DNA from: Campylobacterota bacterium
Lineage (GTDB): Bacteria > Campylobacterota > Campylobacteria > Campylobacterales > Sulfurimonadaceae
Direction: 5' to 3'
Assembly (NCBI GenBank): GCA_040752835.1
Contig: JBFMGG010000007.1
Location: forward strand, 186,001-250,000
Length of the DNA: 64,000 nt
Made by a program: the position numbers and the translations under genes. This document shows, one piece after another, positions 62,219 through 64,000 of the stretch. The stretch's first letter is position 1, and each line of letters starts with the position of its first letter. The notes below the pieces were generated by a model. It saw only the letters and a program-made list of their open reading frames with translations, was not told the origin of the DNA and did not search any database.

Positions 62219-64000
62219 TCAGGCCATTACGCGGCTGAGCGGACGGGAGTAGGGCTGTACGAGCTGAGCGTAGATTTTGGGAACGTCGATGATCGAGATC
62301 ATCTCGTTGCCGAAATCCTCGGCGCGGTCGGGGATGATGACCGCTTTGGTCAGCGAGTTTTCGTTTTTGAGGACGTTGCTGTAATGGCTGATCGATCGCA
62401 GCGGTATTTCGGGGCTGCTGAAAATCGCATCGACGGCGAGCCCCAGATGGAGGAGCTGGCCGTCGATATCGGCTTTGACGACGATGATCGTATCGTGTTC
62501 CTTGTCGTATTTTTTCTCCATTCCCATCAATTTGGCGAGCGAAATGACGCTGACCATCCGTTTATCGAAACCGATCACGCCGAGGTTGTATTCGCTCGCG
62601 TGGAGGATCGGGGTCAGTTCCTGGTGCATGAGCGAGCAGACCACCTCTTTGGACTCGACCGCAAAGAGGGTGTTCCCGATAAAGAACGTCGAAATTTCGC
62701 ACGTCTCCTCCAGCCCGCTGGGTTTGGGATAGACGTAAACGCGGCGCTGCGGCGTTTCTTCGTAGGCGAGGGCGCATTCGCCGATCGGGCGGAACAAGAC
62801 GGCGATGACGTCGTTGCGGTATCCGTCGGTGTGTTTGTATTCGCGGTAACCGCTCGAACACGTCGCGCCTACCGCATAATACAACCCGTTATAGGCGATC
62901 ATCTGGGCATGGCTTCGGCCGCAGGGAAGGTTGAGCAGCGATTCACCCAGTGCGATCGTGCTTCCCACCTCGATCGATGCGTCGGTGGAGGAAAGGACGC
63001 GCCCGCGCCGATCGACGAAGAGGGCGAACATTCCCTCTTTGATTTCCCCTTCTTCGTTTTTGGGAAGGATGTCGTCGAGCATGGCCTGAAATTGCGGTCT
63101 CGAATCGAAAACGATTCCGATGCCTCCGATACTCTCGCCGTTAAAATCGCGGATGCAGGCGTTGTAGACGTAAGTGTGGTCGTTGTCGTAAAACGGACTC
63201 GGTTCGAAATCCGAGACGATATACTCCTGCGTCGTCTGCAGGCGCAGGGCGTCGGATGCCCACGAGTGCCCCACTTTTCTCCCGACGTAATGTTCGTGCG
63301 CGCCGTTGGAAACGGCCTGGATCGTTCCGTCGCGGTCGTACACGAACATCGTCGCGTAGACCGTGTAGAGGGAGTTGATGTACTCTAGGATCGATCCCAT
63401 TTTCGAACGCTCTTCGGACGAGAGGTCGCGTTGTGCCAAAGATTCGCGGAACGTCGTCGTCAGCGCCCACCAGCGGCAGTCGTTGGCCCGTTCGTAAAGG
63501 TTGCGGTCCATAATGTCGATTGCCAGGGAGGACTGGAACCGGAGGTCTTCGAGATAGCGCTCCAGCATCGCGGTGTTAAGGTTGGTGACGGTTTGCTCGA
63601 ATACTTTTTTGGTCTCCTCGCCTGTTTTGGAGATTTCGCCCAGCAGCGCTTTGGTAAACGGGTTCTCCTTGTTCGACGCATTGGCGATCTGGACGTTGCC
63701 GTTCCACACGGTAATGTCGAGTTCGGTCTGGATCTTTTTGGCTTTGTCGAGGATCTCTTTGAGCTCCTGCGGGAAGTATTCGGTCGTATTGGCGACCTTT
63801 TCGAACATCGGGTCGTTCGAGAGGGACGAGTGCGACGACGAACGGAACGCAAGGTGCATCGGGACCATCGCGTGGCCGATCCAGCCGGGTCCCGTGTATC
63901 CCTGGTATCCGGTCGTCAAGACCGCTTTGTAAAGGTATTCGAACCCCGCGTAATAGGTCTGGTGGGTCGGCGAATTCTGCGCTTCGAGGTGTGATCCGAC
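62219..64000 (-). CDS. Sensor protein fused to a CheW domain, C-terminal part
   Basis: The frame is open to the right edge, so the start is outside the window; 593 residues are visible. The first part is helical with coiled-coil character (about 30-170 of the visible part). Next is a Cache/PAS-like ligand domain (about 185-370: TMFVYDRDGTIQAVSN, VYNACIRDFNGESIGGIGIVFD, MFALFVDRRGRVLSSTDA). It ends with a CheW-like domain (about 435-580: FFIGNTLFAVESKEVV, LGVIGFDKRMVSVISLAKLMG). No membrane helix, HAMP or MCP signalling hairpin is seen in the visible part. It probably couples a small-molecule signal to a CheA-type chemotaxis array. Confidence 0.85.
   Translation of the reverse strand, partial: VGSHLEAQNSPTHQTYYAGFEYLYKAVLTTGYQGYTGPGWIGHAMVPMHLAFRSSSHSSLSNDPMFEKVANTTEYFPQELKEILDKAKKIQTELDITVWNGNVQIANASNKENPFTKALLGEISKTGEETKKVFEQTVTNLNTAMLERYLEDLRFQSSLAIDIMDRNLYERANDCRWWALTTTFRESLAQRDLSSEERSKMGSILEYINSLYTVYATMFVYDRDGTIQAVSNGAHEHYVGRKVGHSWASDALRLQTTQEYIVSDFEPSPFYDNDHTYVYNACIRDFNGESIGGIGIVFDSRPQFQAMLDDILPKNEEGEIKEGMFALFVDRRGRVLSSTDASIEVGSTIALGESLLNLPCGRSHAQMIAYNGLYYAVGATCSSGYREYKHTDGYRNDVIAVLFRPIGECALAYEETPQRRVYVYPKPSGLEETCEISTFFIGNTLFAVESKEVVCSLMHQELTPILHASEYNLGVIGFDKRMVSVISLAKLMGMEKKYDKEHDTIIVVKADIDGQLLHLGLAVDAIFSSPEIPLRSISHYSNVLKNENSLTKAVIIPDRAEDFGNEMISIIDVPKIYAQLVQPYSRPLSRVMA

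Noticed and set aside
1-64000. Search for CRISPR arrays, tRNA or rRNA genes, insertion sequences, integrases and phage genes
   Set aside because: No regularly spaced repeats, cloverleaf-like sequences, transposase motifs or phage proteins were seen by reading both strands. A dedicated tRNA or repeat search was not possible here.

Overview
The window is a gene-dense chromosomal stretch that looks like a sulfur- or hydrogen-oxidising Campylobacterota (Epsilonproteobacteria) member of the Sulfurimonas/Sulfuricurvum type. This is judged from protein character and gene order: ispB-hemA-proS-hemC, hinT-pheS-pheT-aroA-ispH with rpsA and serA downstream, a UbiD-type menaquinone decarboxylase, a MutS with a C-terminal HNH domain, and simple TATAAT promoters without clear -35 boxes. 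By eye the base composition is near one half G+C, high for the phylum, so I do not name a genus. I saw no rRNA, tRNA, CRISPR array, insertion sequence or phage gene. No stretch over 300 bases lacks a gene.

Region 1 (1-12.1 kb): the end of a YdhR-like gene, a PAS-GGDEF-EAL c-di-GMP protein, a glycine-zipper secreted protein, a three-gene set (porin, mini periplasmic binding protein, HAMP/HD-GYP sensor), mscL with an added zinc ribbon, a Campylobacterota-specific protein, a tolC-macA-ABC ATPase-ABC permease efflux operon on the minus strand, and a periplasmic rhodanese. Region 2 (11.9-20.3 kb) is an iron and oxidative-stress island: a 51-residue Cys/Lys-rich protein, a three-domain rubrerythrin, DUF2325, HemP, two TonB-dependent receptors, a PiuC-type hydroxylase and a dedicated ExbB-ExbD-TonB motor. 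Four Fur-box-like palindromes sit in its two main control regions, so I infer Fur control.

Region 3 (20.4-35 kb) is housekeeping: an M48 protease, prmC, a MlaF-like ATPase, then on the minus strand a PpiD-like chaperone, ftsA, ftsZ and a mini DnaJ. After these come bioA, a class II aldolase-fold protein that has lost its metal ligands, a LysR regulator, rsmH with an ftsL-like gene, and ispB. Region 4 (34.3-44.8 kb) carries hemA, proS, fxsA, a DsbC-like protein, hemC, a UbiD-family decarboxylase, a cytochrome c, argH, an OsmC protein, an SDR and a HIT protein, mostly joined by start/stop overlaps.

Region 5 (44.9-62.2 kb) is the pheS-pheT-aroA-ispH / rpsA-serA block, interrupted after ispH by a two-partner secretion pair (TpsA adhesin and TpsB transporter). 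The TpsA gene has an in-frame TAA inside its signal-peptide region, and the sequence on both sides of that codon joins into a normal export signal. The window ends with a MutS7-like mismatch repair protein with a C-terminal HNH domain, an MTH1187-family protein, and the 3' part of a sensor-CheW fusion running off the right edge.
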